64,000 nucleotides of DNA from Neurospora intermedia. Lineage: Eukaryota; Ascomycota; Sordariomycetes; Sordariales; Sordariaceae. Below, in pieces: positions 26,188 through 38,100 of the stretch (positions are counted from its first letter, which is position 1; every line of letters begins with the position of its first letter). The notes under the pieces are model-generated. The model saw only the letters and a program-made list of their open reading frames with translations. It had not been told where the DNA came from and made no database searches. The stretch is taken from contig BTPP01000002.1 of NCBI GenBank assembly GCA_037102815.1, forward strand, positions 1,364,001 to 1,428,000, given 5' to 3'. A program made the position numbers and the translations under genes.

Positions 26188-26695
26188 ATATAGTGTGACG
26201 GATGACGGACGCTGAGGAGCATCAGTAATGGATGAGGTTGTACATGCGATTGCTGTGCTAAAGCGTTGAGAGGCGAGAGGACTCACGTACCCTTTCCTAG
26301 AAAACGCCTGCCGCCCTTTACACAAAACATACAACTGTTACCTCTACTAGTGGAGCTAGCTAAATATAATGTTTAAATACTATTACACCAAATTACGGTA
26401 CTTTCCTTACCTCTATCTATTAGCCATCTACCGGATGTCTCATCTGCTGTACTTTATCATTGATCAGATACTGGAGGCCTTGCCCTAACCCTAACCCATA
26501 AAGCTGCAGGCGGCGCCTGCTTGCAACTCTGAACACCAGCACCTGCACAGTACGTCCGTACCTGGGTATACAGGAGACCAACTGACACACCGTCATCCAT
26601 TTAATTGATCAGCACTGTTGTATACAAGCATTCAGATGCATCCTTGATGGGGCTGATATAACATAACACGCGCAGCTCCCTGCAGGTCTCCGACC
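26188..26695. other. Intergenic region with telomere-like repeat
   Basis: Spacer between ERG3 and the next gene on the same strand. The part at about 26,340-26,430 is AT-rich. The only recognisable element is the telomere-like box at 26,483-26,497, listed separately. Confidence 0.5.
26483..26497 (+). promoter_or_regulatory. Interstitial telomere-like box (telobox)
   Basis: The 15-mer CCCTAACCCTAACCC is two and a half units of the fungal telomere repeat (TTAGGG on the other strand). It lies about 200 bp before the start codon of the gene at 26,696. Myb-type TTAGGG-binding factors (Tbf1/Teb1 class) use such boxes in fungal promoters, so it may be a promoter element; a chance or repair-derived insert is also possible. 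Confidence 0.5.
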
Positions 26696-27865
26696 ATGCC
26701 ACGACAACTGCCCTGGAAAATTATACCAAGTCAAAAAAAGACTGCTGCTGCTCCCGCCTCAGAACCCAGCGCATCATCACCTTCGGCCCGCGTCGCGCAA
26801 TCATCAAGCAAAGCGAAGCTGAAGCTGAGAACGAGCGCAGATGGGCTCAATATTGTACCTGGAAATACAGCACGAGGCTCAGACACTAGCCGTCGTCCAC
26901 ATCTGCCCCGGTTCCCATCGACATCGCCGCCACCACCTGAGCCTCCGAGAGAGGAGTTTATGATTGAAGGCCTTCGCTACGATGATAGGTATCGCATGGT
27001 GGAGGACGAGTTTCTCTCCTTGGCCGGCGAGTTCACTCGCCATTTGCACGCCGCCGAGTACCAGCGGCTGAGGAACCTTGCGAGTTCCAGAAATGCTGAG
27101 ACCATTGATGATATTTCACGTCCTGTCACGGGCGCACCAACGAATGCGGTAAGGCGAAAGCATGCCAGACTTGAAACGGCTGCCAGACAACAGAGAGGTT
27201 TAGCGAAGGTCTTAGGGAAACGGGTTGATCACAACTCGGACTCCGAAGACAAGCCCTGGACAGGCACCTCGCTGCAGGGCCTAATGGATAGCCCAAGGAA
27301 GAAGAAGGTCCCATTACACCGCTCACTGAGTTCCCTGAGCGCTTCAGCTGGGTTCCGAGCCGCAACTCGTTCGAATCCGTCACTGGACCTGGCCGTGCAT
27401 ATGCAAGGGAGACTAGGCAACCGAAAGCCACCAAGTGAAGACAAGGGCGACGACAGCGAGGATGATGACTCGGCTTTGGATGGGCACACATCGTGGTCCC
27501 CAAAGCTCCATAGGGCTCGAGTTACCGAAATGCCGTCAGCCTCAATGCTCTCTGCCCGGAATACCACCGAAAGTAGACCATTTCAGACATCGGCGCATGC
27601 TTCGCGCGCCTCCAGTGATCAAGGCACGCGGTTAGACAGGACTTCGTATCCCATTGCTCCTTCTCATAAACAGACCAACAGGCTCAACAAGAAGTATACT
27701 TCTAGCGACCAGGATGAAGAGGAAGACGACGTTGATTTGTTCTTCCGAGTTCGTTCCCGCAGAGCAGCCCGGCGACGAAGGCCCGGCTCTCCGGTTATCA
27801 AAATGGAGGCTAAGACGGAGGACAGTCAAAGTGCCACCTCATTGCACGAGATACCGTTTCTCTAA
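26696..27865 (+). CDS. Conserved fungal protein of unknown function, likely nuclear
   Basis: Single open frame of 389 codons without introns. Residues 1-85 are low-complexity, rich in Ser, Pro and basic residues. A short ordered segment at about 87-128 (EGLRYDDRYRMVEDEFLSLAG followed by FTRHLHAAEYQRLRNLA) is the part that looks conserved in fungi. The rest is mostly disordered, with acidic runs (DDSEDDDS at about 250, DQDEEEDDVD at about 343), basic clusters (SPRKKK at about 203, RSRRAARRRR at about 356) and many Ser-Pro sites. The basic clusters could be nuclear localisation signals, so a chromatin or nuclear role is plausible, but I do not recognise the family. The start ATG is in a reasonable context (GACCATGCC). 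A telomere-like box lies upstream. Confidence 0.75.
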   Translation: MPRQLPWKIIPSQKKTAAAPASEPSASSPSARVAQSSSKAKLKLRTSADGLNIVPGNTARGSDTSRRPHLPRFPSTSPPPPEPPREEFMIEGLRYDDRYRMVEDEFLSLAGEFTRHLHAAEYQRLRNLASSRNAETIDDISRPVTGAPTNAVRRKHARLETAARQQRGLAKVLGKRVDHNSDSEDKPWTGTSLQGLMDSPRKKKVPLHRSLSSLSASAGFRAATRSNPSLDLAVHMQGRLGNRKPPSEDKGDDSEDDDSALDGHTSWSPKLHRARVTEMPSASMLSARNTTESRPFQTSAHASRASSDQGTRLDRTSYPIAPSHKQTNRLNKKYTSSDQDEEEDDVDLFFRVRSRRAARRRRPGSPVIKMEAKTEDSQSATSLHEIPFL

Positions 27866-27950
27866 AACACCAGTGGATGTGATGACCGCGCTTCCCAGTA
27901 TCAGCCACATGATTCCCCGGGTTGAAGCATGATCAGAAGATTTCCAAGTC

Positions 27951-28218
27951 TTACCGGCCAAAGTATTCGCCAAACTTTAGAAGCTCCTCGACGGACAGAT
28001 TGGAGAAGCCTTGATCATGGAAGGCGACAGCCTTGCGCTCCGCCACGAACCGAGCAAGCTCGTCCTTGCCGGCCCTGGCCAAGGCGCTGAGCTGACTTCC
28101 TCTTGACCTTAGTACCAAGAGTGGGGGTGAGGTTAATTACGGTGGTGCCCTCTGGGAGAAGGTTCTTGTACGAGGTGTCGGCATTCTTGCCGTGCTCGCA
28201 GTGCTCGAAAGGCTTCAA
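27951..28218 (-). pseudogene. Remnant of a TauD-type 2-oxoglutarate dioxygenase gene
   Basis: On the minus strand a segment starts KPFEHCEHGKNADTSYKNLL and goes on with PEGTTVINLTPTLGTKVK. This matches the N-terminal part of fungal TauD/sulfonate dioxygenases, Fe(II)/2-oxoglutarate enzymes that release sulfite from sulfonates. Similarity then continues in another frame with QLSALARAGKDELARFVAER and AVAFHDQGFSNLSVEELLKF, up to GEYFGR, where GTAAGA could be an old splice donor. So a frameshift lies at about 28,088-28,100, and the rest of the protein (His-x-Asp iron site, C-terminal half) is absent on either side. Only about 85 of the usual 350-400 codons remain. It is a dead gene fragment between two live genes. 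Confidence 0.75.
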
Positions 28219-29977
28219 TGGGAGGGGGGGGGGCTTTTACCCTGGCTTCCAGGTAGAGGAGTAATGGGAATACTGCAGAGGACGATTAAGTCGGTATTGG
28301 CTCCATGGAACAGCGAAATATGTCCACCCTTTCCATTTGCAGGGCTTGATAAGTTGCACTTTAGCGGCCTGGGAGCTTCTTTTGTCAGACAACTCAGCCT
28401 CTTTGTTAAGGCAACAAGTGGGGGTTTTTCATAGACGCCTCTGTGATGCACAAACTGGAGCTTCACGGAGTTCGCCCTGGTATAGTCTGCAGTGAGCAGT
28501 TTCCTCCTACCAGTCAGGACGGGTGCCTGTTTCCTTCCTTAAAAAAAGTGTGCATGGCATTGAACCCACCTCCTCGAGCTGTTGATCGAAATGAAATGGG
28601 TTCATCGTCCACGGGTTTGATAGGAGATGTCCATGATGAAGGCTATGGATGATATTGCGTGAGCAAGTTATGTTCCATTCAAAATTGTTGGCGAATATGA
28701 GTATTGCAGATAGGGCTCCTGATCATAGTCCATTGCATTCAACTCTATGCGGATCGGTGCCGATCCGGTACTTTGTCGGAGAAGATGAATGGCTATTAAG
28801 TGGTATAAGCGTGTAAGAGGGGCTGTTGTCTAGGTCTCCAGAAGTCAACCGAGGAAGTGTATTCACAGACCGTTTAGCCGTCCTACCAAGCCGGCAAGGT
28901 ATGCGTTGTCAATCAGAGCGTCTGGGGAGCAAATGTCGCCTGCGATAGGCGTGCGTATCATTGAGCATTGTTGTAAGCAGGTGATGTGAGACGCGGAGTG
29001 AATATGTGATTGCGTATAGTGGTGATTGGAGTAGGAAGCCCATCATGGCCTCTAACGGTAGTCAATACGTGAAAATAGGCAAAGATGGTTTTATCAAGAG
29101 TTGAGAATGCCCGCGAAGCTGACATCAGGTAATTAGTTGTCGACGAGAAAGATCGGGGAACAATGACCTCTTGAACTGAGTAACGGTTATGTGGGACAGC
29201 TGGCACCATGTATCATTCATGGACCTATACCGCATTGCAGAGGATGTTGATGGAAGCAAATGCCAAATTCACCATGAGATCCCTCTAAATCTTCTTCAAT
29301 TTGTTACTGAGAATCATAAAATGATCTTAAAGCCAGCTGCTATCAGGCATACCATGCATGTCTTGTGTCTAAAGATTGCCTGGTAGCATCCCTCCGATCA
29401 AGCTCAAATTGGGCTTTGCGAAAGGCTTGGTCTTGGCCCCGGGAAAGGGGCAGAGAGGGGGGATACAACGGGAAATGATAAATGACCGAACGTCCCTTCG
29501 CTCCTAGCGCTTCTAGTGTTGCGGACTAATTCAATTTTCCATCATGTTGGATCCATGATTCATAAGGCAGGAGCGTGTTTCGACACTCGATTGGTTTTCT
29601 GGCGTTTCTCTGGTCCTCTCTAAATTTACCTCAACCTTGCTCACTGTCCCGTCACCTAGCACTGTCTTGAATGCAGTCTGGCGTATCAGAAAAGTGTATG
29701 CCGAGAGCAAACAGGGAAACTTGAAGGTTTGGTCGAAAACTCTGGCTTGCTTTCTACTCGAGGTGTGTGTACTTGTACTCAAAACAACGGGAAAAAGAAT
29801 TGGTAGCTTAGAGGTTCAAGTCGCCGATCCTGACACTCGCCCCCTATAAAAAGACCGCTTGTATTACGCCCATGATTTCCGCCTATATCCACTTCACATC
29901 TACCTTCCACTTGGAATAATGGAATCCCTTGGGTCCCTTGGTAAGGTACCCCCACACGCCGCTGATCAGTCGAGCCA
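28219..29977. other. Intergenic region, no gene recognised
   Basis: About 1.76 kb between the dioxygenase remnant and the 3' end of the membrane-protein gene. Small frames on both strands have no domain or start context that would support a gene. A G-run lies at 28,226-28,235 and a TATA-like CTATAAAAAG at 29,844-29,853 on the plus strand, but no gene follows it. The right end probably holds the 3' UTR of the minus-strand gene. Confidence 0.5.
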
Positions 29978-31132
29978 TTAACCAGGCAACTCATTGATGT
30001 ACTGAAGATGTTTTCCACCGTACGGTTTGTGCGCATGTCCTACAGCGTAGCCCTGACCTTCCGAAGCCTCCGATATCAATGGGGATGGCTGGAACGAGGC
30101 AGGACTTGTGGTGGCTGGAGAGAGGGCCGAGGATGATACCGTCTGTCCGTGTAACTCTGAACGCAAAGACCATGGACGGTCAGTCTGGGGGTCGAGTTCA
30201 CTGATAATCGGGGACGCATGTAGATCTTCCGAGTTTCCATTTGGCGAGATTGGCGACTTGGACTCCGTTCCTAGCATATCATCGGCCGTGTTCGCAGACC
30301 CATCGGCACCAGACGGGTTGTGTTCATCCTCTGCTCTTCGTCGGCGGACTACAAAGAAGATGGCAAGGCCCACCAGTGCCAAAATAACCGAAGCAACGCC
30401 AACTATGCCCACAATGGCACCGGTACTGAGGTTCGAGGAGTCATCGGTCGAGGAAGCTGTTGTGGGTCTAGGTGGGACAGCAGATGGAGTAGATGTGGAA
30501 GAACCCGTACCAGCCGCGAAGGTTGCCTGGGAGCTTGCTGAATCTAGAGAGGTGATTGTCTGGACTGAGGTGATCCTGGGCTGGTGGTATACTAAGGATG
30601 GGTCGGATACGAGCCAGTTGAGGCTGCTCTCGTCCAGATGTGAAGGAAGTTTGACGACATTGGGGATGATGCTGGCAGTGAAGGTTTGGAAGGCAGCGGA
30701 GACGTCGGTGTTGGGACAAACTTTGTCCTTGTCACATTTGGCTGGGGGTTTCGTGATGTAATCCGGATAGTCGTTGTTCTGGATGCACGGCATCCACTTG
30801 AAGTCATCGTCACAGTAGATAAGGCCAGACCAGACAGTGGCATCATAAAACTTTTGAGGGCAAATGGGATCTTCATAATCTTTGTCCGTGCAACCGGCGA
30901 CGTAGGTGGTGACGAAGTCTGTATCGAAACATGCACCTTCCTCAAGGCACATGTCACCGAGCTGGCAGCACCCGACGTGGCCAAGAGCCGCATTGCCACA
31001 GGCGACATAGCGGTTTGGAAGGGTGATGGTCTTCGATGAAGTCTTCCTGTAACAGGTGCCGTTGCTGATGTTCGGGTCAAAGCCGTCGATGGGGCCGCCG
31101 AGGTTGCGAGGAAGAAGGCGAAGGCTGACCAT
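29978..31132 (-). CDS. Cys-rich single-pass membrane protein (N-terminus uncertain)
   Basis: The 384-codon frame has a Cys-rich ectodomain (12 Cys at residues 27-139, including CGNAALGHVGCCQLGDMC), a Ser/Thr/Pro-rich stalk (about 185-235), one membrane helix (about 238-262, LSTGAIVGIVGVASVILALV) followed by RRRR, and a disordered cytoplasmic tail of about 120 residues. This layout is common among fungal plasma-membrane proteins with a glycosylated stalk, similar to wall-stress sensors; the function is unknown. The written start (MVSLRLLPRN) gives a poor signal peptide. In another frame just upstream, minus strand about 31,131-31,090, WSAFAFFLATSAA would be an ideal signal peptide ending at PIDGFDPN. 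A missed first intron, or a one-base change in the CCCC run near 31,091, could explain this. Body of the gene confident, first exon not. Confidence 0.7.
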   Translation of the reverse strand: MVSLRLLPRNLGGPIDGFDPNISNGTCYRKTSSKTITLPNRYVACGNAALGHVGCCQLGDMCLEEGACFDTDFVTTYVAGCTDKDYEDPICPQKFYDATVWSGLIYCDDDFKWMPCIQNNDYPDYITKPPAKCDKDKVCPNTDVSAAFQTFTASIIPNVVKLPSHLDESSLNWLVSDPSLVYHQPRITSVQTITSLDSASSQATFAAGTGSSTSTPSAVPPRPTTASSTDDSSNLSTGAIVGIVGVASVILALVGLAIFFVVRRRRAEDEHNPSGADGSANTADDMLGTESKSPISPNGNSEDLHASPIISELDPQTDRPWSLRSELHGQTVSSSALSPATTSPASFQPSPLISEASEGQGYAVGHAHKPYGGKHLQYINELPG

Positions 31133-31657
31133 TGCAATCCAGGCAGTTGCCCCTGGGTACCCTGTGATGCAGTGGTAAGCAGGGCCGGCAGAACGAGGGG
31201 GGCTGCTGTGAAAGATAGCAGGAGCACAAATGAAAAATGAAGTCGGAGATCTGCCCCTGGGTAAGGTCGAGGAAAGTGGCGAGGATTGATGGGCTCGTCG
31301 ATCTGAGCCGACAGCAAACTGAGTTCGATTCTGTCAAGCGTCGGTTGCAATTTCACGCCACCATACTCTATCCAGTATTGCAGCGGAGACGGAAAGAACG
31401 TGCGAGGAAGAAAACAAGGGAACTAAGTGAGGGAGGTGGGCAAGAGGAAACATTGGGCAGGCGAGGCCTAGAAGAAAAGGCGGCCAGACTGGACTGAAGG
31501 GGGCCTCCTTCCCTGAGCGCCTGAATGTGCTTGCGTGATTGAAAAGTTTGATGAAGGGTGATCATGCAGATTGCCGTCTGTTCCATCATGTTCAATTGTC
31601 CAAACCTCCACGTTTCCACCTTGACGTCCCTTGTCTGTTCGCCTCGCCCGCTTGCCG

Positions 31658-31696
<39 letters not shown>

Positions 31697-31891
31697 CGGA
31701 CCTCGCCGCCAGTCAATCTTCAAGCACCTTTGGTCCCATGCGACAGTGCGCACTGCCAGCTCATGGCCTACGTACAGTACGACCGTCTGGGATAACACAC
31801 TGCTGCGCTTCGGGCCTGTTGACTGAACAAATGTTGAGGTCGATGCGGGTTTCCGTGTTGGAGAGGAAAGAGCCGCAAGAAACGAACGATG
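31133..31891. other. Intergenic region left of the Gypsy element
   Basis: Contains the 5' region of the minus-strand membrane-protein gene and a long poly-C run. The frames of up to 198 codons seen here read through the homopolymer and into the LTR and do not look like genes. Confidence 0.5.
31658..31695 (+). repeat. 38-base poly-C run
   Basis: Thirty-eight consecutive C bases on the plus strand. A run this long is prone to length change and to sequencing or assembly error. It lies about 200 bp from the left end of the Gypsy element and about 530 bp upstream of the membrane-protein start, in its promoter region. It could form a G-quadruplex on the minus strand. Confidence 0.95.
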
Positions 31892-31896
31892 GTGGT

Positions 31897-32149
31897 TGTC
31901 ACAGGATTAGCCGTGACTGCCTTGCATACGCACGGCTCCTACTATGGGCAGTTGAGCCTCGTGCTGTGCTATTACTGCCATTGGCCAATGGCACATCACG
32001 TACATATATACGTACGACTAGTCTAAACTCTAGGTATAACTTTCGTACCTTACCCTATATCGCTAGACTTACGTACACCTCTCTTTCCCTCTCTTTATAT
32101 AATTATATATATCCAACCTACCCCCTACCTTTAGCCTTACCCTATAATA
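31897..32149 (+). repeat. Left LTR of the Gypsy element (253 bp)
   Basis: Starts TGTCACAGG. Its first half (to about 32,024) is free of RIP changes, with normal CpA. Its second half is RIP-mutated: it differs from the right LTR at about 23 sites, all as A or T where the right LTR has G or C. Confidence 0.92.
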
Positions 32150-35100
32150 GTTAATTATACCTACTATTATACTATAAATATATAACTTTATTTATTTAAT
32201 TACTACTATTGTAAGCATTTCCGACGAACCTATAATTAATTCTCGTACTATAATAGTCCTGGTTATATTATACTATTAAACTCGATTTCGAACTAATATT
32301 ACTATATTGTACTATAATACCCCGGCGTTTATAAAGTAGTACGCTTACTTAATTATAAAATAGTACCCTATCCCTTATTAATTAAATTAATTAATATCGT
32401 CCGTTACTAATATAGACGTTACTATTTCTACTATCGACTTAATCGTCGACCCCTCCTACGAGCAACTTTTCGAAAATATTACAAAATCGCTCAATAGCAG
32501 CCCTAACCCCGGCGCCGTAACTAAATAAAGTAACTTCGATACCGCCTCTAAATTTATTAACTATTGTACTTTCCTATATATTATTACTACCCTTACCCAA
32601 TTTATCTATTAAGATATTATTAAAACGAATTCCTTTATTATAATTACTAATAATATATTCGCTGATAATATAGAATAATTAATAAAGTAAAATATAATTA
32701 TTACTAACTTTAATAATAAAATTGCCTACTTCGAGAAGTAGTTTATTATTATTTAAAATAAACTAATTAATATTATTTCCGTGCTTATTACCGCTAACGA
32801 AGCTAATAGCCAATTTAAAAAGAACTATATTACCAACCTCCGTAAGAAGAATAATACTATTAAGGAACTTAGGAAGTCCTTCTATTAATATATAAACCCA
32901 ACCGATATAATAAACCCTAACCCTCTCTAACCTATTAACCCGCTTAAATTTAACCTAAAATTAAATAATAATAATACTAATATTATATCCACCCTAAAAT
33001 TAAGGATTAGTAAAAACCCCGACGTTTTTACTAACGAAGGTAATACGGTTATTAAACGTACTAAATCTTACTATACCTAGCGTACGAAGATTGAACTCTA
33101 TTAATTCTAAAATACTTAATATTTTAATTAGGACGAACGTTATAAATTTATTTAAATCTTATTGTACTTAGAAGGCGCCGCTTTTTATACCTTATTTCCT
33201 TAAATTATACTAATATTAAAGGAGGCCGATATAGAGGAATAAAAGTAGAAAATTAGTGAATTTTTATTCGCCTACCTTAATACTAAATATAATTGTATAA
33301 ATTTAACCCTCGAATTGTATTATAACCTTAAAACTTTAAAGATATTTAAAGGTTAAAAATAATTTAATTTTAAGGATAAATTTACTATTCTCATTGATAG
33401 TTATAATTTAAATAACTCTATAAAAACCTATTACTTAAAAATAAAAGTTACCGACGAAATTTGTAATACTATTGCTTATTAGTAAAAACTCCTTACCCTT
33501 AACAATTATAATAAATAATTTACTCTATACTATAAGTTTAATATTAATTTTAAAGATTGTAATTAGTATAATAAAACTACTGTTCTATTTTATAAGAATA
33601 ATCCTAATAATTCTAGCTCCGGCTTTAGTAGTAGCAATAGCAGTTCCGCTTCTAAATATACTATTAGCTAGGGCGGTAGTACTATAAATCTAAACGCTAT
33701 ATCCGCCCTTAATATTTCTCTAGTATATATAATTAATAAAGCTATTATCGATTACTATATATAGAATAATCTATATAAATATTATTGTAAACCGGGTTAT
33801 TAAGTTATTAACTATTATAATAGTATTAATACTAGTATCCTTAAAGCTAAAAAAGACTACAACTATTGTAATTACGGTCGTAATAAAGGAGGTAGCAATA
33901 GTAGTAATAGTAATAGACCTACTATAGGTTAAAATAATTATAGTAATAGTACCCGTATTAATACTATAGGTATTAGAAACGCCGCCGCCGCTACTCCCGC
34001 TACTATAACCGCCCTAGCTATTGCTCTAACTCCCCCCGCTACTAAATACAACGAGGGAAATATATAGCCTCCCTGTTAAATTATATAAAAAGGTTACCGT
34101 TTATAATAGTAATAGAGGAGGGGGATATAAATAATTTAGTAAATTTAAAAGTAATTCAATTAAAGAACTCAATTTTAAATAATTATAATAATAATTCTAT
34201 CCTCCTTTCTACTTATATTATTTATAGATTATATAATTAATAAAGTAAATATACCACCTTAATTAATAATAGGTACTTAACGCTCGCTTTTATTAATTAT
34301 AATTTTACTACTCGCTATACTATTCTATTACTAAAACTTCCCAAACTAAAAGCCTTATATTTAACCGACGGCGTAGCTAAGGATTTTATTACTTATTACT
34401 ATAAAGTCCGCCTTTAAATCGGATACTATATTAAAATAATCGTAATACTAATATATAATCTAATAGTAAATTACCTAGTAATTTTAAATATACTATAATT
34501 CAAATTTTATAACCCTTTAGTATCCTAGCCGGACAATTCGGTTATATTTACGGAAATATATACCGGCCGTTATTTACCTACCGATTTATCCTTCTCCCTT
34601 TGTCGAATACTTAAAGTTTAGGACCTTATAAAACGCTACAAAGTATTGTAATATATTACTACCCCCCCCGCCCTAATAGTAAAAGATATACTCGAAGATA
34701 GGGAAGACGAATATACCCTAATAATTATTAAAAACTTCAACCCTAAAACCGCCGGCCGCTTATTAACCGTTTAACGAACGAAGCGTACTATAAAGTAATA
34801 ATTTGTATAATTAAAAGCCTGTAAGGTATATTCTAATACCCTATTAATTATAAACCCTACTCCTAAAGCTAAACCTATAATTTACTGCCTCGTTATTAGC
34901 TAACGGAAGTCTAACGCGGACTATTATATTCCTATCCGCCGTATTTATTATTCGAACGATCTAATTAACTTAGTAAATATTAAAGACCTAATAGTAATTA
35001 ATTTTAATTAATTTTATAAAACGTATAAATTTTGAATTTTCCGTACTTTGTACGTAGAAATTAATAAAATTATAGAGGAGGCTAGAGTAAAAGAAGAAGC

Positions 35101-38100
35101 CCGGATTAAAAAGGTAGAAGAAGGTATTTTAAAGTTTAAAGAGTAAGGAAACGATAAAAGTATCGTTAATAAAGGAGTAGGGATAGGAATAGGATAGGCA
35201 AATTACTTATTAATAAATATATTAACCGAAGAAATAATATAGGAGATTATAGTTAGTAATAGAACTAAATATAAAAAGTTACTAAATAAACGCTTTTACC
35301 TCTAAATCGATATTTATACTAATAAAAAATCTAAGGTCGCTATTTATACTGCTAAAATCGTTAATGAAATCTATTTTAATAGTAAGCTAAATAAAGATTC
35401 CTAATAATATAAGGAGGCTATTAAATTCGCTAGAATTACCGAGGAGAATGCTACTAAATTCTATAAGAAGGTCAATAAACCCCCTAAAACTAATATATAA
35501 ATTAAAAAGAAACTTCCTCATTAATATTAGAAGTATATTAATATATTTAAACCTAAGAAGGCTACGGTTATTCCCCCCTACTATTTATATAATTTTAAAA
35601 TCGAATTGAAGCTAAGCGAATAAACGCCGTATACCCAATCCAAACCTTTTAACCCTAACGAATTAAGCGTTATTAAAAAATAGATCGACAATAATTTTAA
35701 GATCGGTTTTATCCGCCTATCTTAATTAGAGGCCGCCTCCTAAATCCTTCTTATAAAGAAACTAGGTAGTAAAATCCGAATTTATATAAACTATAGAAAT
35801 ATTAATAATATTATATTTAAAAGTAAATACCCCCTTCCCTTAATTAAAAAAACCCTCGACACTATTTATAAAGCTAGGATTTTTACTAAATTCAATATTA
35901 TCGCCGCCTTTAACCGTATTCGTATAACCGAGGGGTATAAATAATTAATAGCGTTCGTTACCCGTTTTAAGCTCTTTAAATCCTTAATTTGCCCGTTCGG
36001 TCTATAAAGCGCTTTAAGCGCTTTCTAGAATTATATTAACAATATCCTATATAATATCCTTAATATATATATAACTATTTACTTCAATAATATTTTAATC
36101 TTTTCTAATAATAAAGCAAACTACGAACGTTATATTAATAATATTCTAGAACAATTGGCTAAAGCGGGCCTATAGGTCAATATCGATAAATGCGAGTTCT
36201 ATATTAAAAAGATTAAATACTTTAAGCTAATTATTATATTTAACGGTATTAAAATAGACCCTAAAAAGATTAAAACTATTACTAACTAATAGCCCCCCAC
36301 CTCTAAAAAATTCCTATAGAGCTTCCTAGGCTTTACTAATTTCTACCGGCGCTTTATTAAAGGATTTTCAATTATAGCCGTACCTTTATACGACCTTATA
36401 AAGCGGAATACCAAATAGGAATAGACTATAGCCTAATAATCTACTTTCGAAGTACTAAAAGTAATCTTTACTAACAAACTTACCTTACATATTTATAATT
36501 AATTTAAGAAGATTATAATTAAAACTAACACTTCTAATTAAATTTCTAAAGGAACGCTCTCCCAATACAATAATAATAAAGTACTCTACCCTGTAGCCTA
36601 CTTTTTAACGAAGTATACTACTATAGAATATAATTATAATATTTATAATAAGGAGTTGCTAATTATTATTAAGGTTTTAAAGGAGTAGAGACTAGAGTTA
36701 GAGGGAATATAATAACTATTTAATATTATTATAAATTATAAAAATTTAAAGACCTTTACTATAAATAAACAATTAACCCTATATTATATATAATAATTAT
36801 AATTCTTATTCCGCTTTAATTTTTTAATCCGTTATACCCTAGGTTTAAAGAACCTTCGTCCTAACGTTTTAAATAGGAAGCCTAAGGACGTACTATTAGA
36901 TATAAATAACTACCGTTTAAAAGTTAGGAACTATAAATTTATTAACCTTGCTTATTTTAAAGATAGTTATTTCGAAACCCTATTGGCTATAAGTATTGAG
37001 GAGCTAAACGTTAATAAGGAGGTTTTTTTACTAGCGCTAAATACCTTCGAAGAATTAAATAAATCTATGGATAATATTATTAAGGAGAATTATACTTAAT
37101 TTATATTAATATAAGAGGCAATTGCCTACCTATACGACCTTAGCCGGTTAAAATAGCGCCCCTACGTTAGGAAGAAACTAAAGGTAGTATTTACGGAGTA
37201 CTCTATAATAGGAAGTAAAGTATATTATAAAGGAAGAATATTTATTAACCTGGACAATACAATTACCTACTTATAGCTAATTTACTACGCCTACTCTTCG
37301 CTAATAGCGGGGTACCCTAATAAAAATAAAATTTAAATATAGATAAACGAATACTAGTATTAAGCCGGTATAATAGAAGTTATAAAGGCCTATTATAAGG
37401 GTTATTTAGTCTATTTAAAAGTTAAAATATTACGAAGAGTTAAAGTTAGTTACTTTAAATTAATACTAACCGCTTTCGTTCCCTAGAAGGATACTTCCGT
37501 CGATTATATTTCTCCCCTCCTAGAAAGTTTATATTTAGGCTAAAAGTTTAAGTATATTACTATTATAATAGATTGTTTAATTAAAATACAGTATTATATT
37601 ACTATTAAAATTATAGAGGTTAAGGAGTTGGCCGATTACTTTATCGATAGAATTTATACCCTATACGACCTTCCTAATATTATAGTATTAGACCGCGGCT
37701 TCTAATTTATATCCCTATTCTAAGCTACCGTCTATAAGAAGCTAACTATTAAGAAACTATTAAACTCCGCCTTCCACCTTTAAACGAACGTTTAAATAGA
37801 ATATATTAATATAAAAATAGAATAATATTTATAAATCTTTGTAAATTAAATATAAATAGATTAAATTAAATAATTATTATTAGTAGAGTTCGCTAGTAAT
37901 AATATAATTTTAGAAATTATAAGAATTACCCCGTTCTTTATTAATTACAATTTTTACTTATAAATAAGCATCGAACTATCTTTTATTATACTATTCTAAT
38001 TCTCTTTAATTTAATAGAAAGAGTACTTAAAAATTTATAAATTAATAATTTAATTCGAAACTATTTAAAATTATATATATATTTTAATAAAGAAGGTATA

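Noticed and set aside
25591-26334. 247-codon minus-strand frame opposite ERG3
   Set aside because: Shadow of ERG3 exons 2-3 on the other strand; no recognisable domain.
29810-29850. B-box-like GGTTCAAGTC that could mark a tRNA gene
   Set aside because: No A-box at the right distance and no acceptor or anticodon stem can be formed.
31558-32154. 198-codon plus-strand frame
   Set aside because: It reads through the 38-base C run and into the left LTR; an artefact of the homopolymer.
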